Shown: positions 11,333 through 23,913, counted from the stretch's first letter. The stretch: 64,000 nucleotides of DNA from Ditylenchus dipsaci (GCA_004194705.1 SADC01001204.1:1302001-1366000), one strand, 5' to 3'. The notes: generated by a model not told the origin, from the sequence alone. Program-made: numbers and translations.

Positions 11333-12373
11333 TAAATAGAAGAGCTTTTAGAAAATGCATTAGATGCTAATTTTTGATATAAAAGTTTTCAAGAAAAGCT
11401 CCTATTTACGTGACCAAACAACGATTTTCTTTATATTTATTTTGATTTTGACTAGAAATCGGCACATCTATAATGATGGTCATAAGTTTTCTCAGAATGA
11501 TCAAAAAGACGAATTTGACCTACCGAATAGTAGCTGAAATTTGAGGCGTTGAAATGAAATATACTTTAATTTTTTGCCTTCTAAGAAAACAACAAAAAAT
11601 ATTCAAAACGTTATTTGACCGAAATTTTTGTCGAACTCTGTTTTTCGGGTTCTTTTGAATTCGTAATTTTGTTCACCATAATTTATTACAAACATTTTAA
11701 GCGGTAATGACAGTTTATTAGAGCATGAAATTTCCTACAAAACTGTCTATTTAGTTTTTTATTTTCATTTGAAAATTATTTCTGCAGAAGGCATTTTTCT
11801 TTAAAAAAATCTGGAAAACTTTATCGGTCCATAAGTTTTGTTCGTCACTGTATCTCTATCAGTGTTCTCAATAGTCAGAGGCAGAATGAAAGTCAGAATG
11901 AAAATTGAAAAATTCGGACAGTCAGAAAGCGCGGGAAATTATCCTGACTGTCAGACTCTTTCTGACTCTCCGAAATGAGATCCAGACAGACCTGTGCACG
12001 GGCCGGCCCGGGCCGAGTTGTGATTTTCAGGGCCCGGGCCGGCCCAACTTTTAAAATTGCTCTCGGGCCAGGCCGGGCCAAAAATAGACGGGCCGGCCCG
12101 GAAATCCTGAATCTCACATATACCTTGTCAGATCCAGCCTATTTTTTAAAATTTTTTCCATTGTCTGAAGTTTTATACCAAAGGTAGCCCTGGATTTTTT
12201 TCCCATTTTTTTAAATTCATGCCGAAATTCAGCCTTGGATCTTAGCTTTATAACTAGCCATCAACTTAACATAACTTAATGCAATTTTTAGAAGTTGCGA
12301 AAATAGTCTTTATATAAAGCAAATTTTTAAAATTTATGTTTATACAATGAGCCTTTTCTACATTTTTTAAATC

Positions 12374-12621
12374 TACCGTATTTTCTCTATTAAGTCCCCC
12401 CTCTCTAATAACTCCCCCCTATTTCGACCCCATATCTCAGCCTAAGGAGAAATTTTTGTAAATCTGTTTTTTGCGTTTCTTAATCACCACGATCTTAGTT
12501 GATTCCACTTTTTAGATTTCGGTCGGGCATCCGAAAATCTCAAAATCGAAATATTTTTTTTCCGATTTTTTAAGGGTTGAAAAATAACTCCCCCGGGGGA
12601 CTTACTAGAGAAAATACGGTA
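12374..12621. mobile_element. TACCGTAT-family MITE
   Basis: Ends TACCGTATTTTCTCTATTAA and TAGAGAAAATACGGTA are inverted, followed by C-runs and G-runs. The interior has GTTTTTTGCGTTTCTTAATC and TTCCACTTTTTAGATTTCGG, shared with copies at 36411, 42312, 55081 and 60130. Confidence 0.8.
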
Positions 12622-13019
12622 ATCAAATTTATTCATAAATCATGAAATGTTAGGTAGCTAAGATCCAGGGCTTTATTTCAGTAAAAATTGAAAACAAATA
12701 AATAAAGAAGTACCAAAACAAAACATTTAGGACTTCACTGGTAAATCAGTATTTTGACGGGTAAAATCCAATACAGCTATTTGTCAGTTGGTAAAAAAAT
12801 GGAGAAAGTTAATTTGCGAAATTGAATTTTATCTGTTCGTGTCCGAAATTCCTTGATAAAGAAAAATACTGCGTTCGAGTGATATTAAACAGTAACGTTG
12901 CCAACACTTTTTACTTGATTTTTTGAATATCTTTGGAAATGAACTAAAGTTAACTAGACTGAATAGACACGCCGGACCCGGCCGGGCCTGAAAAAAAGTT
13001 AAGGCGCTACTGTAATATA

Positions 13020-13880
13020 ACCCCCCCCCCCCAAAACGCTACTGTAATATAACATCCACCTTGTCCACTGTAACCCCCCCCCCCATAAAACCGACTTTTT
13101 TAGGGATGGTCAAAAATCATTTTTATACAATAATTTCGCCATAAAAGGACCAGAAAAGCAATTTAAATGGGATTGTGGGCTGTATTGGGAGGGGAAGGGA
13201 ATAATACAGGGACCACTTTTCGAGATGGTTGGGATCCTTAGAGCATTAATTCTCTAAACGTCTAAGGGTACTTTCAAACCCAGAAACTTGTGGTGCAGGC
13301 ATAAGTATAAGTAGGTGCAGGCATAAGTATACTTTTCATGGACCAAGCCGATCAGCATGGTGCACCCTGAGGGTTTCTACCTAAGCCTAGCACTTTTTGA
13401 TTGCTAGGCTAAATTTTCGGGTGCTGGGCCTCTGGTCCGGCCTTGTGAAACGAGGGAGAATGCTCTTCGGTGAAAAACAAAGATGTTGAACATAGTTTTG
13501 GATACTGGTGCCTACCGCATAATTAATTCTGGTATGCATGTTTTTTCATGCATCCAGAGTCACTTTCAAGTGATTCGTGTCTAAGGTATGTGGGTGTGCG
13601 CATCTCAACTCCAAGCCCCAAGCCCCCTGCGTCCCCGAAGGGGCACTTACCTTAGACATGATTCCGAGAAGCACACTTGATCATAAAATGCATATAGAGT
13701 CTCTTTTTGCCACGGCCCGAGTTGGAAAACATGGTAAAGCAGCTAAAAAAGTGGCCCCTGTATTATTCCTTCCCCTCCCAATACAGCCCATAATCCCTTT
13801 TAAACTGCTTTTCTGGTCCTTTTATGGCAAAATTATTGCATAAAATGGTTTTAGACACTCCCAAAAGTCGAATTGGGGGG
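13020..13880. mobile_element. Large palindrome with GC hairpin core (family D)
   Basis: Outer arms (ATAAAAGGACCAGAAAAGCA with its mirrored TGCTTTTCTGGTCCTTTTAT; also CTGTATTGGGAGGGGAAGG with CCTTCCCCTCCCAATACAG) enclose a core with GCATGCATCCAGAGTCAC-type, CTAAGGTATGTGGGTG and AAGCCCCCTGCG...GGGGC segments. The core recurs at about 18000, 30400, 30700, 43700 and 53000. A frame at 13577-13843 reads through this core and is not a gene. Confidence 0.75.
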
Positions 13881-14298
13881 GGGCTTATATGACGGTAGCG
13901 TCAAAGTTAAGCTCCGAGCCGGGCTGGGCCGGGCCAAAAAAAAAAGTTTCCGGCCGGGCCGTGAAAAAGTGGGGCCGTGCACAGCTGCCAGCAACTTCTT
14001 CGCATCGTCTAGACGGTTCGCTGCCTCCATCAAAGAACATCTGCTTCGCGTAATTGTGGGTAATGCTTTCGGTCCCTTCGATAATAAACTCTGTCAAATT
14101 TATTCCTGATATAACGTACACCTGACCTGGTCCCCAAGCTGTACGTTATATCAAAGTTTGACTGTATGGAATGGGATTAAAAACATCTCTGGAAAAAAAG
14201 CTAGGATTCCCGTGCCGCTGGCAAGTATACTTTTGATTAACTTTATTATGAACCCAAATCAGAGACAACTGGATGCTCGGAAGACTCATGTCAGCAAT

Positions 14299-14352
14299 TA
14301 CCGTATTCTCTCTAATAGACGGGCTTGACCGTTTATTAGAGAGAATACAGTA
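14299..14352. mobile_element. Minimal TACCGTAT-family MITE
   Basis: A 54-bp palindrome, TACCGTATTCTCTCTAATAG...TATTAGAGAGAATACAGTA. It is the shortest member of the family in the window. Confidence 0.7.
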
Positions 14353-14989
14353 TGCGGTACCGAAATGATCCTGAATGCTTGGCGCATCAATTGCAGCTTT
14401 AACCTAACTCGATATATTTTATTAGGATAAGCCAGATTATTTTGCAATGTTTAGGTGCATAGTTGCACCGGCGCCTGCGCCGGTGCGTGCCCCCAAAAAT
14501 TTTCGGTAAAATCGGGGCCGCTTTTTCAGCTAATTTGCAAAACTTTTTTTAATAAATTGTTTTCAATAAGTTTTCAATCTTTTTAGTCATTTTATTGATA
14601 TTTGCTAAAAAAAAATAACTTGATTTATTCCTTTTGTACATATAGTTAACCTAACCCGCGAAAAAAATTTGCATGCAACTATATTTAGGTGGAGTACTCG
14701 GATTAGGGCTGAATCCAAGTCAATTTATGTTAATCACTTTAAAATTTTCTAATCAATCGTACCTTTTAGTTTTTTCGCTTTTAAAAACGTATTTTTCTGG
14801 GTAGTGATTTTGATTTCTTAATCCGTCGCCGAAACCACGCACAAGTGCTTGAATTTAAAAATCAATCTTTGGTTGACTTTAGCTTTTCTTAGGTTGTAAA
14901 AATAAATAAATAAACACTTTTAAAATCTGATACTTAAAAAATGTAGCTGTAAAGCGTTTTAAAGTAATTTTATTACTTTAACGTTTCTT

Positions 14990-15165
14990 TGAAAAGCTGA
15001 AATTTTTTTACAAGATATTATTCTTATTCTATTTTTTTTCTTATTCCATATTCTATTTTATATTAGTTTAGCTTCACTAATCGTTTGTTTATTTGGTACG
15101 TCAAGCAGGAATATTATAGGTAATAGATTTTCTATATTACTTGTTATATAATAATAAGTTATGAC
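14990..15165 (+). repeat. Long direct repeat, copy 2
   Basis: The second copy of the repeat at 10730-10910, same orientation, differing by scattered substitutions and one AT-rich insertion near its start. Confidence 0.7.
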
Positions 15166-16680
15166 AGCGTTGTTTCTTTGAGTGATTTCTGGCAAAAATC
15201 TTAATCATAAAATTTCTTTTATATGATTGTTTTTATTCAATTTTTGATACTTCAGCTGCTACTTTAGCTGCTACTAATTTCATCTAGAGAGTCGGTGTGA
15301 ATCACCATTTATTTGTTTGGCTTTATGTTTTCAAAATCTCCCACTCTGACTTTCTAAAAGTAATAACTTTGTGTTGAGATGATATCTAATCGAACCCTTT
15401 ACATAAAAATAATAAGCATAATCTTACGGTCTTTTGACACTGGCGAAAGCAAGGTCTTTTAAAGAAAAATTGAGGAAAATCTTTAGCCATTTTTTTCCTT
15501 ATCGATAACTGTACTTCAATAACTGTACGCATAGGGTACGCGACAATTCCCCCAGGACAATTAACCCCGGCCTTTTCACCTCCAGGCCGATTCACCACCC
15601 TAATTGGATATATCCCCTCTCCTCAAATCAACTTTTTAAAAAAGTGTTTACAGGCACCCTATATTGACCTAAAATGGCCTCAGGAGTTCAAAAAAGGCAC
15701 CATGTTTAAGTTCTGGTCAATGAAAAATTGAGTTTTAGGGATTTTGAAACTTTAACAAAACCTCATATTACCACTATCAAACATTTTTCAGCAATCCGGA
15801 ATTAGTCCAGAAAACAGGTTTTGGAACATGAAAAATGTAAAAACGGCCACTTGGTTTAGTTGGTGCATGGATTATCCAGCAGAACCAAAGTTGGATCATA
15901 AAAACATTCTATATTTTAAAAGTTTTTTAATAGACCATAATATTAGACCACTACACTACCTGAGTTCCCGCACCTGGTTACGAGTAGCTGGGTACAATAA
16001 ACCGAGTGGTCGTCCACTAAGGGAATTTTTTTTTGCTTTTTTCGGGTTCCAATTTTTTTTCTGGACTAATTCGGGTATGCTGAAGATGATTTGATAATGG
16101 TAAAATGATAAAAAAAAAAAAAGCCTGGCGAATGGATCAACGACAACATGTTCCACTACTACCTCAACCTGATTGTCCATATGGTATCTTCTCTCTTTTG
16201 TTCCTTTTTTCAGCCTTCTGTTTAAATATAACGGCGATAACGGCGAAGAACGGCGGCACCACTATGCCCCGGGACAATTCATACCATTTATGGGGCGTGA
16301 ACTGTCCTGGGGATGAATTGTCGCGGGGATGAGTTGTCCTGAGGATGAATTGTCGCCTACCCGCTGTAAAAGCATTTTCCTGCAAAGTAACTGTATATGG
16401 TATTCTTTTATATATTCTGGCAGCGCTTCTACCATCTTGCTGTCTCGTTCACAAATATCTTGAGCGCTCAGAAGATCTTTCACAGTAACGACATTCAGGC
16501 AACGAAAAGCCCGAAAAAAATTCTGAGCCAGCTTTCAATTAGACTTTTTACAAGAAAAAATTACTAGAACTCTAACTAAAACTAACCAGCCATGTAGTGA
16601 ACACTCCCTTCTCCGAGGGAGGGATGCCCGGGGATGAATTGTCCTGGGGATGATTGTCCATGTCCCTTTACATTACACCT
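15166..16680. repeat. Repeat-rich stretch with candidate foldback arms
   Basis: At 15533 GGGTACGCGACAATTC is mirrored by GAATTGTCGCCTACCC ending at about 16364. Near the right arm the word GGGGATGAATTGTCC is repeated, also at 16620-16660. This resembles the minisatellite-armed foldbacks, but no target duplication was found. Between the arms are a family-D-like piece (15640-15760) and a copy of the GTGGTCGTCCAC...CTAATTCGGGTATGCTGAAG repeat (15990-16100). No gene was recognised. Confidence 0.5.
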
Positions 16681-16813
16681 TTTTCCAACGAGAACGCAAC
16701 GGCATCGCGGTCTAACCTTACTGAGACACTGCGATGGATACAATCATACCAAAAATAGGAACAGTAGTAGATATTGACAGGTTGATCAGCTTTTTAAGTG
16801 TAGTTAATGGTGT

Positions 16814-17363
16814 GGTAGCCATGGCAGAGTGGTTGTGCGATTTAGTGGTACCTGCCACCGCATCAGCTTCAATTATGCTTGGCACGGGAACGGGAAAATT
16901 TTCCCGGTTTCGGACATCTGAATCTCAGTTGACCACAAAAACAGCGCTTTTCGTAAAAACGTAAAAAGCAAACATGGGTTTTTACCCACCACTTTCTTCT
17001 AAAAATGCAATAAAAAATAAGAGTTACTCATCAAAAGTGGCAATTTATTTTTTGGCCTGAAAAAACAACAGGGGGACCAAGGCAGTTTTTTTAAATTTTA
17101 AGCAAATTTTTGCGTAAAATTCAAAAAACTGCCTTGGTCCCCCCTGTGTGTTTTTCAGGCCAAAAAATAAATTGCACTTTTGATGAGTAACTCTTATTTT
17201 TTATTGCATTTTTAGAAGAAAGTGGTGGGTAAAACCCATGTTTGCTTTTTACGTTTTTACGAAAAGCGCTGTTTTTGCGGTCAACTGAGATTCAGATGTC
17301 CGAAACCGGGAAATTTTCCCGTTCCCGTGCCAAGCATAGCTTCAATTCTGTTTCATGGCTATC
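16814..17363 (+). other. tRNA-like sequence split by a transposon
   Basis: Removing the insertion at 16875-17337 and one copy of its duplication leaves an 87-nt tRNA-like sequence. GGTAGCC (16814) can pair with GGCTATC (17357) as an acceptor stem with one G-T pair. TGGCAGAGTGG fits a polymerase III A box, and a CAG-CTTCAATT-CTG stem-loop resembles a T arm (B box weak). It may be a tRNA pseudogene or a SINE head; a functional tRNA is unlikely. Confidence 0.5.
16875..17337. mobile_element. Palindromic Mutator-like MITE, 10-bp duplication
   Basis: Two almost identical arms of about 220 bp, starting ATGCTTGGCACGGGAACGGG, make this 463-bp element a nearly perfect palindrome. Exact 10-bp copies of AGCTTCAATT flank it (16865-16874, 17338-17347). 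Long inverted repeats with 9-10-bp duplications are typical of the Mutator superfamily. The centre includes CAGGGGGACCAAGGCAG. No gene inside. Confidence 0.85.
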
Positions 17364-17989
17364 CCAGCCATATTGAACACGTATCACTAGGGTAAAATGT
17401 GTGTGTTGTTTAATTTTTCATTTTTTATTCTCATCTACCAAAAGATCTCAAAAGATAGCAAATATCTTTGTTCGCTTTTACACAAAATTTAAAAATACAG
17501 TCGACTATCTTCACACCTTTCAAGTTCATTCCCGCCTAGGTTCGAGAACTTTTTTGACTCCAATTTCAAACTCTTTCACCAACTGAGTCTAAGAAATCTT
17601 AGGTCCAGAATTGCAACAATTTTGATTTCGCGCATCTTTTAAAAAGTTTTTAAAATCTTTTAAAATGTTAAAATTGTTGTATTCTGCGAAACCGACCCGC
17701 AAAACAAAATACTTTGGATTTTCAGAAACCGACCGTCCAAAAATTATTGACAAAAAAACTCGAAAAATTAGTTGTTAAAGTGTTCAATATAGACTGAAAA
17801 GAACATAAAATTTGTGCGTTATGAAAAAAGTCGATTATACTGACGTTAGTAAATATAAGAGATCTAATCTGTAGCTCTGATTGAGCTTAAAAAACTTTCG
17901 AATGCGATTCTGTCTCTATGCATGATACACATATATTATCCTTTAAAAAAATGATATGATGATTCATAAAATGCATATAGTCTAACTCT

Positions 17990-18620
17990 CAAGAAAATGC
18001 ATATAGTAAAATATAAATGCACATAGTCTAACTCTCAAGCCACCTGCGCCCCCTTCGAGGGCGCAGGGGCTGGGGGGCTTGTAGTTGAGATGCGCACAAC
18101 CACATACCTTAGACACAAATCACTCGAAAGTGACTCTGATGCATAAAAACGTATGCATAGCAGAGTTTCTTTATGCGGTAGGCCCAGTCAACAAAACAAT
18201 GTTCAAATTCCATCTTTTGAGTCGAAAAATGACCGAAAACCATAGGGGGATCAAGGCGAAAAATGACCAGAAACCACAGCGGGACCAAGGCAATCGAAAA
18301 TTTTTTTTTGAAAAATGGCCTTCCACACTTTTTTGCCGTTTCTATCGTTTAAACGGCCTAAAAAATACTTACCGTATTTATTCTAATAGAAGGCCATGGC
18401 CTTCTATTTTTCAACCTCCAAAATTTTTTTTGGCTTTGTGCTAAAAATGCAATAAAACATGGTTTACCCCCCTAGTTTTGCCCCCAGGGGTGGCCTTCTA
18501 TTAGAGACTGGCCTTTCTAATAGAGACTGGCCTTCTATTAGAATAAATACGGTAGACCTTGAAAAACACATTTTCGGCTACCCCGAATAGTGTACTTTAG
18601 CCCGAAAGCCTACGATGTGT
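17990..18620. mobile_element. Family D palindrome remnant with nested MITE
   Basis: It contains the family-D core (GCGCCCCCTTCGAGGGCGC hairpin, CACATACCTTAGACACAAATC, GATGCATAAAAACGTATGC) and GGACCAAGGC words. A TACCGTATTTATTCTAATAG...AATAAATACGGTA MITE is inserted at 18370-18554. A similar partial copy occurs at 20040-20330. Confidence 0.65.
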
Positions 18621-18689
18621 TGAGTATGATAGTACTAAATTCAGTCCACTTTTTCTATGAAATTCGCCGAGCTGTGGCCGGGTTTTTTG

Positions 18690-18995
18690 GCCAAAAACCG
18701 CCATAGAAATTGAAAATCTGTCAGCTTGATCCTAATTTTTAGTGCATCAGAAAAAGAATTTCATAAGGCACATTTCTAGCATAAATTTCCGAAAAAGTTG
18801 AGGGAGGCAAGACGAAAAGGCCTTTGAAGTTTGTTAGTCGTCTTAATTTTTTTAAACTTTTTAGCGTGAAAAAAATTTACCTTATTGGAAATCTTTAGCT
18901 AGAATGTGCCTTATACAATTTTCTTTCTGATGCACTAAATATTAGAATGGAGCGGGCAGATTTCTAATTTCTATGGCGGTCTTTTGGCCTAACTG
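18690..18995. repeat. Palindromic repeat
   Basis: GCCAAAAACCGCCATAGAAA is mirrored by TTTCTATGGCGGTCTTTTGGC, and TAGTGCATCAGAAAAAGAA by TTCTTTCTGATGCACTA, about 300 bp apart. Confidence 0.7.
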
Positions 18996-19069
18996 CAGGG
19001 TGTCTCAGAAAACCTCTCTACACTGGGACTGACTTGGGGCAAGTTTCATTAACAGTGTTACACAATCTC

Positions 19070-19212
19070 ATAATCATAGTTGGGCATCTTTGAAAGCAGC
19101 GGCGGCGCCGTTACTCCGCCGCTAGCACCGCCACCGGTGGCACCTTATATTTTCGCCACCGCCGCCTGGTGGCGCCGCCGGCGGTGGCGCTGCTGGCGAC
19201 GGCGATCCAATT
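19070..19212. repeat. GC-rich GGCGGC tract
   Basis: A run dominated by GGCGGC/GCCGCC words, far above the surrounding GC content. It may be the eroded end of a GC-rich element. No gene is credible. Confidence 0.4.
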
Positions 19213-20010
19213 ACCGTATATTCTTTATTAATTACCCACTCTCTGATAATTACCACCTCCCAGAGGGGGTTGAAAAATAATTACCCACTCTTTAATAATT
19301 ACACCCCTATTAATGGTTTTTGCTACACCTTATTGCGTTTTTTTCTCTATTTTCTAAAAGACGTTCTGGTATCGTGGTAAGTCGGTTTATTAGTCTCTCA
19401 GAAGATCCCCTTTATAATGTTGTATTTTCGTAACATAATTTCTAGTAAAAAAATTTTGAATCGCGATACTAAAATGAATCATTGAATATTTTAGCCAAAA
19501 AGAATTATCTCCTTCAAAACTTTGAGTCGATGTCTTATTGAGTTCAGTTTCTGGTTATCGCCTGTGAGTTTTACCACTCTTTTCACGTTACCGTATATCT
19601 TCTAATAAGGCCCCACCTTCTATTGAGACCAGTGGCTGTAAATCTCGGCACCGGCTAAACTTGAGGCATCTGTTTCTAGCAGTTCTTAATATTACCCAGC
19701 CCGGTGCCGCGGATCATTAGTAGCATAGACATCGGCTCCGGACTAGGAATGAAAAATTTAGTCTTTTAAGCATTTTAACATAGCGGCACCGGCCTGGTGC
19801 CGAAACAATTTTAACGTGAAATTTCTTGTAAATGTTTCGGAACCAGGCCGGTGCCGCTATGTTAAAAGGGTTAAATGTCTAATTTTATTATTCCTACCTG
19901 AAGCCGATGTCTGAGCTACTTAATGATCCGCGCCACCGGGCTGAGTAATATTGAAAAGTGCTAGAAATAGGTGCCTAAAGTTTAGCCGGTGCCAAGATTT
20001 ACAACGCTGA
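19213..20010. mobile_element. TACCGTAT MITEs and a nested palindrome
   Basis: TACCGTATATTCTTTATTAA (19213) and TACCGTATATCTTCTAATAA (19590) are family ends. Between about 19637 and 20003 lies another long palindrome whose halves (GGCACCGGCTAAACTT, ATAGCGGCACCGGCCTGGTG) mirror each other. It is inserted into the second MITE: GAGACC...GGCCCC text continues on its far side. Confidence 0.65.
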
Positions 20011-20039
20011 TTGAGACCCCACCTTCGAATAAGGCCCCT

Positions 20040-20330
20040 GCAAAAATGCATAAAGAAGCTCTTTTTGCAAAGCTCCAGTGACCAAAACGAGTAAAATATC
20101 AAAAACTGACCAAAACCATAGGAGGGACCAAGGAAAAAATGACGAAAACCACAGGGGACCAAGGCAATCGAAAATTTTTTTTTTTAAATGGCCTTCCCAC
20201 ACTTTTTTTTGACGTTTCTATCGTTAAACGGCCTAAAAATACCTTGAGAAAAAATACCCTTAGACCTTGAAAAACGCATTTTCGGGCTCGCCGAATAGTG
20301 TACTCCTTCCGGCTTTCGTTTGAGACCAAA
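20040..20330. repeat. Partial family D copy
   Basis: AATGCATAAAGAAGCTCTTT, GGGACCAAGG words and AACGGCCTAAAAATACC match the 18170-18600 segment in opposite order. The two probably derive from arms of one element type. Confidence 0.5.
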
Positions 20331-20758
20331 CACACAATTTCTCTTTCCGAGGGGTCGGCGTAGTGATAATAAAAGTACAAAATTACAAACTTTTTTTATG
20401 CCATTAAAAGAAGATGTACAGGGCTACTAATTAAAATAATTTTTAAGTTGCTTTGATGTTTAAACCTTTGATATTAAACCTTCTCTTCATCGGCATCTGA
20501 GTCTACTTCTTCAATTAGTGGTTGATCATAGACGGCAAAGCGAGAATCTCGTTTAAAGGGCCTGACCTCTTCCTACTCGGTGGTCCCCGCCAATTCAAAA
20601 TTTTCCCTTGATCATTGAACTTCTGTACGGATTTTTCCGCTAGGTTTCTAACAAAACTAAGCCTAAAATTTGATTTCAGGCCTAGTTTTGTTAGAAACGT
20701 GGCGGAAAAATCTGTACAGAAGTCCAATGATCAAGGGAAAATTTTGAGTTGGCGGGGA

Positions 20759-23700
20759 CAGTGTTTTTCAAAATGACAATGACATTCGCGATGACCTGAC
20801 TTTCTAGGTGACTTTTAAAATGACTTGACACTGACAATGACAATGACTTTTTTAGCAGAATGACAATGACCTGACATGTCATTGTCATTTTGCAAAAAAG
20901 TCTTGTCATTCTGACAAAAAAGTCATTCTGCAAAAAGTCATTGGCTTTTTGCGAGGAAGTCATTTTGATTTGTCATCGTGACACGCAGTTTTATTACAAT
21001 CATAATTCTCGTCATCTTATCCTGCTTAAACCATAAATCTTTTGACAATTATCTTATCTCAAACAAAATTCTCCACTTGTATATCCGACAGAACCTAACA
21101 TTTCCTTTATTTAAAACATCCTTTACATTTCAACAAAACTAACATTAGACTACGCGTTACAGTACACAACAAGTTGATAATTCAAGAGATTTCCATCTGT
21201 TCTATTTCGGTGACGCGCTGTTGCCAATCCAGCCTGAGAGAAAATGCGTTCAATGGGCCCGTCGCTTCCAGGCACAGCCAAAACTTCTAAAGCCAGTGTC
21301 GCGATCGACTTGTATTCCCGAAATAACAATATATGAACTTATAAAGGTAGTTGAGTCACTAAAACTAACGGTATCAAAAACCCTTCCAGTATTTTATCGG
21401 ATCGATTGGAGTCTTCGAGACAGACATTGATGCTCTTCCACGCTTGAGAAACATCACGGATCCACGCCTTTGCTCCCGCATGCAATCCCTCTTTTTGCTG
21501 TCTCTTGGCTCTCTGTTCTGCAACAATCTCACCCAGCATGACATCCAGCTCAGACCTTTCTTTATTAAGGCACACTCCACATTTTCTGCTTCTTCGCTGC
21601 GTTTGATCTGAAACGCAGGAGCTAGCCATGCTTATCATTTTATAGTTATTACCAATCCCTGGATGGAACTCACGGCCAGCTCAAACTCAATCTCCTCTAG
21701 TAAATGCGCCGTATTTGGATCGAACGCTGCGGCCATCAAGTATATTGGATCAAAAGCTCAGGTGGAGAGCATCATACATCACGCAGAATCGATCATCTAT
21801 AAGCTTAAGTAACGCTTCTGCCAAGTTTCTTGTTTCCAAATTCTCCTAAGACAGGCAATCAATGTTTTGAAACAAAGATTTTGATAAACTAAATACCTTG
21901 AACTTGGCTACGCCTCGTTTCATAGCTTTGACAAACCCATAGGCATGAGAAATCGTCACCACTTTTTCTCCTTGAATCCTTTTTAATACGTCGACCATAA
22001 TTTTCATCATATTGTAGACACCTCGAGAAACTAAACAAAAATATTGCACAAAGCAGTGAACACTAAGCAAAAGAAACCTCTGTCTCAACAGCAGTCGGGC
22101 AACTCCACTTCTTAGCTCGTGCTATAGATCGGACCACCTCATATACCTCCAGATACCGCTCAATTACCAGGATAACGACGCCCATCTGTTGAAGATGCTT
22201 TAACAAGGATTTTTCCCGTTGAACTGAGTAGATCCTAAATGTTTAAAGTATATAGAATGCTAAAACGGAGATTAAGCTGGGTAAATACCTGAGTTGCGGA
22301 TTACCGAGTGTTTGAATTTGCCAACGAGAGCCCGGAGTGTACAAAATCCGATATTGGCTCGACCAATTCTTTGAAGAAACGCAAAATCACCAACTGCAAC
22401 GAATGGGCGAAGCACCGAATACGCAAGGGAACACTGTCCTAAAATCAAATCTTTCGAAATAGCCGCGATCAAGCAATAAAAATCATACTGCAGCAAAATT
22501 TCGGTCTCCATGCTGTAGATTTCATCCTCCTCGTTCTCTTCGTCTTCTTCCTCCTCGCTAGGTTCATCAAGAAACATGGTATCCACATGAACTGAAACGT
22601 GGTATGAAAGATCGATAAACAAATTTCAGATGAACAAACTAACTTTTCAACACTCCTTGAAACGCAGCGACGATGTTGCTCCCATTATCTGTCACCACTT
22701 TGTAAAGCCCATCCATTTGCAGACATATTCTTCCAGGACATCCTCCGTTTCTCTACGCAGCAAAAAATCTGTTGTGGCTACCCTTAGCTCCCTCAGGCAA
22801 GAAAGTATCGCTTCAGTGAGCCGTTGGCATCGCAGAAATGTGCAGTGATTCCTGTTAACAAAGCGTTATATTTTTATACGCATAAATTCCCCTTAAATTA
22901 CAAGATATGCGTGCTTCATACTGCTGTCGACCAGACATCGCACGTGATTGAAGGACGCGTTTGTAGCTTTGCAATTTTCTTCCTTGATGGACTTTTCGAA
23001 CGGAATTGAACTGGACGCGAAGCATTTCCTTCATCGTACCGAAACTTTCTGGCATCTAAAACAATGAGGTAACACATACATCACACAAAACAATAAATAT
23101 GCACCTCAAACACGTGGATTCAACACCTGAAAAAGGTTGCGGACCAATGGATGAAGTAGCATATTAATTGCCAGAGCAGGAATGGAAACGACGTTTACAA
23201 GTGCTTGTTCGATCTTAGATTTCCTAGACAGCTGTTATAAAGAACTACCATTGACAAACCAAACACATCAAAAAGTCTTACTTGTATGCGGCGGAGATGT
23301 GTGAGAACCAATCCTATCAGCTGGCTGCTCTTTTTTCCGAATGCTGTTTGCTCCAATGCCTTTTCAGAATTGTGGCGGTCGATGGAAACTTGAAGCCCTA
23401 AACAAAAGCGCTACAACTAGGTACTCAAAAAAAATGGGAAAGTGACTAACCTTGTTACACTCGTGCATCGCATGATTTTCGTCCCTCCTCATTGCTCTCC
23501 TCATCGAAATGGTTCCATATTGTCCCGTGTTTGCTTCCACCTCTTCGATTGCTAGCATCACGTGTGAGAGAAGTCGTCGATTCTGATTGTGACATTGCTG
23601 GAGAAACCTGAAGGAAATAAATTGCTTGTGATAGATGGCTCTGGCTTTGACGGAATCACGATGACAAGTCAAAATGACTTTTTTGTCAGAATGACAATGA

Positions 23701-23913
23701 CTTTTTTTGCAGATGACAATGACTTTTTTGTCAGAATGACAATGACTTTTTAGCAGAATGACAATGACAATGACTTTTCAGCAGAATGACAATGACCTGA
23801 CATGTCATTGTCATTGTCATTCTGCTAAAAAAGTCATTGTCATTGTCAGTGTCATTGTCAGGTCATAATGTCATGTCATTGTGGCGATGTCAGTGTCATT
23901 TTTGGAAACACTG
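20759..23913 (-). mobile_element. hAT-superfamily transposon, decayed
   Basis: The ends CAGTGTTTTTCAAAATGAC and its counterpart GTCATTTTTGGAAACACTG are inverted. Flanks GGCGGGGA (20751) and GCGGGGGA (23914) are an 8-bp duplication with a slight change. CAGTG ends plus 8-bp duplications define hAT elements. Subterminal zones at 20765-20960 and 23640-23900 are arrays of AATGACAATGACTT-like words. Confidence 0.88.
21339..23655 (-). pseudogene. hAT transposase remnant
   Basis: Minus-strand blocks in order match a hAT transposase. At 23390-23230 SIDRHNSEKALEQTAFGK and LALAINMLLHPLVRN-like text (the pre-catalytic region with LLHPLVRNLFQVLNP) appear. At about 22930 SITCDVWS contains the first catalytic Asp (CDVW). 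After an intron come GITAHFCDANGSLKRYFL and, at 22640-22700, LYKVVTDNGSNIVAAF with the second catalytic Asp. Further down is an acidic EEEEDEENEEDE stretch and a Glu/Arg-rich end. The frame breaks at least three times (near 22935, 22795 and 22710), so no active enzyme is expected. RNase-H-like fold and cut-and-paste activity are family knowledge. Confidence 0.8.

Larger units (their letters stand above)
11985..13990. mobile_element. Candidate GC-rich hAT-type foldback (outer)
   Basis: The left end CAGACCTGTGCACGGGCC and the right end GGGGCCGTGCACAGCTG are roughly inverted. Each is followed inward by GGGCCGGCCC-type arrays. This resembles the better-defined element at 33729-34928. No convincing 8-bp duplication was seen, so borders are tentative. 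A TACCGTAT MITE (12374-12621) and a large palindrome (13020-13880) are nested inside. Confidence 0.45.

Noticed and set aside
13577..13843. Coding frame MSKVCGCAHLNSKPQAPCV and similar frames at 43683, 52827, 52951
   Set aside because: All lie over the conserved GC hairpin core of the family D palindromes and appear on both strands.
10730..15165. LTR retrotransposon suggested by two 180-bp direct repeats 4.3 kb apart
   Set aside because: No gag-pol coding, primer-binding site or polypurine tract was seen, and the interval is filled with unrelated palindromic elements.
22272..22622. Independent host gene for the acidic EEEEDEENEEDE frame
   Set aside because: It lies between hAT transposase blocks on the same strand and inside the hAT borders, where transposase sequence is expected.
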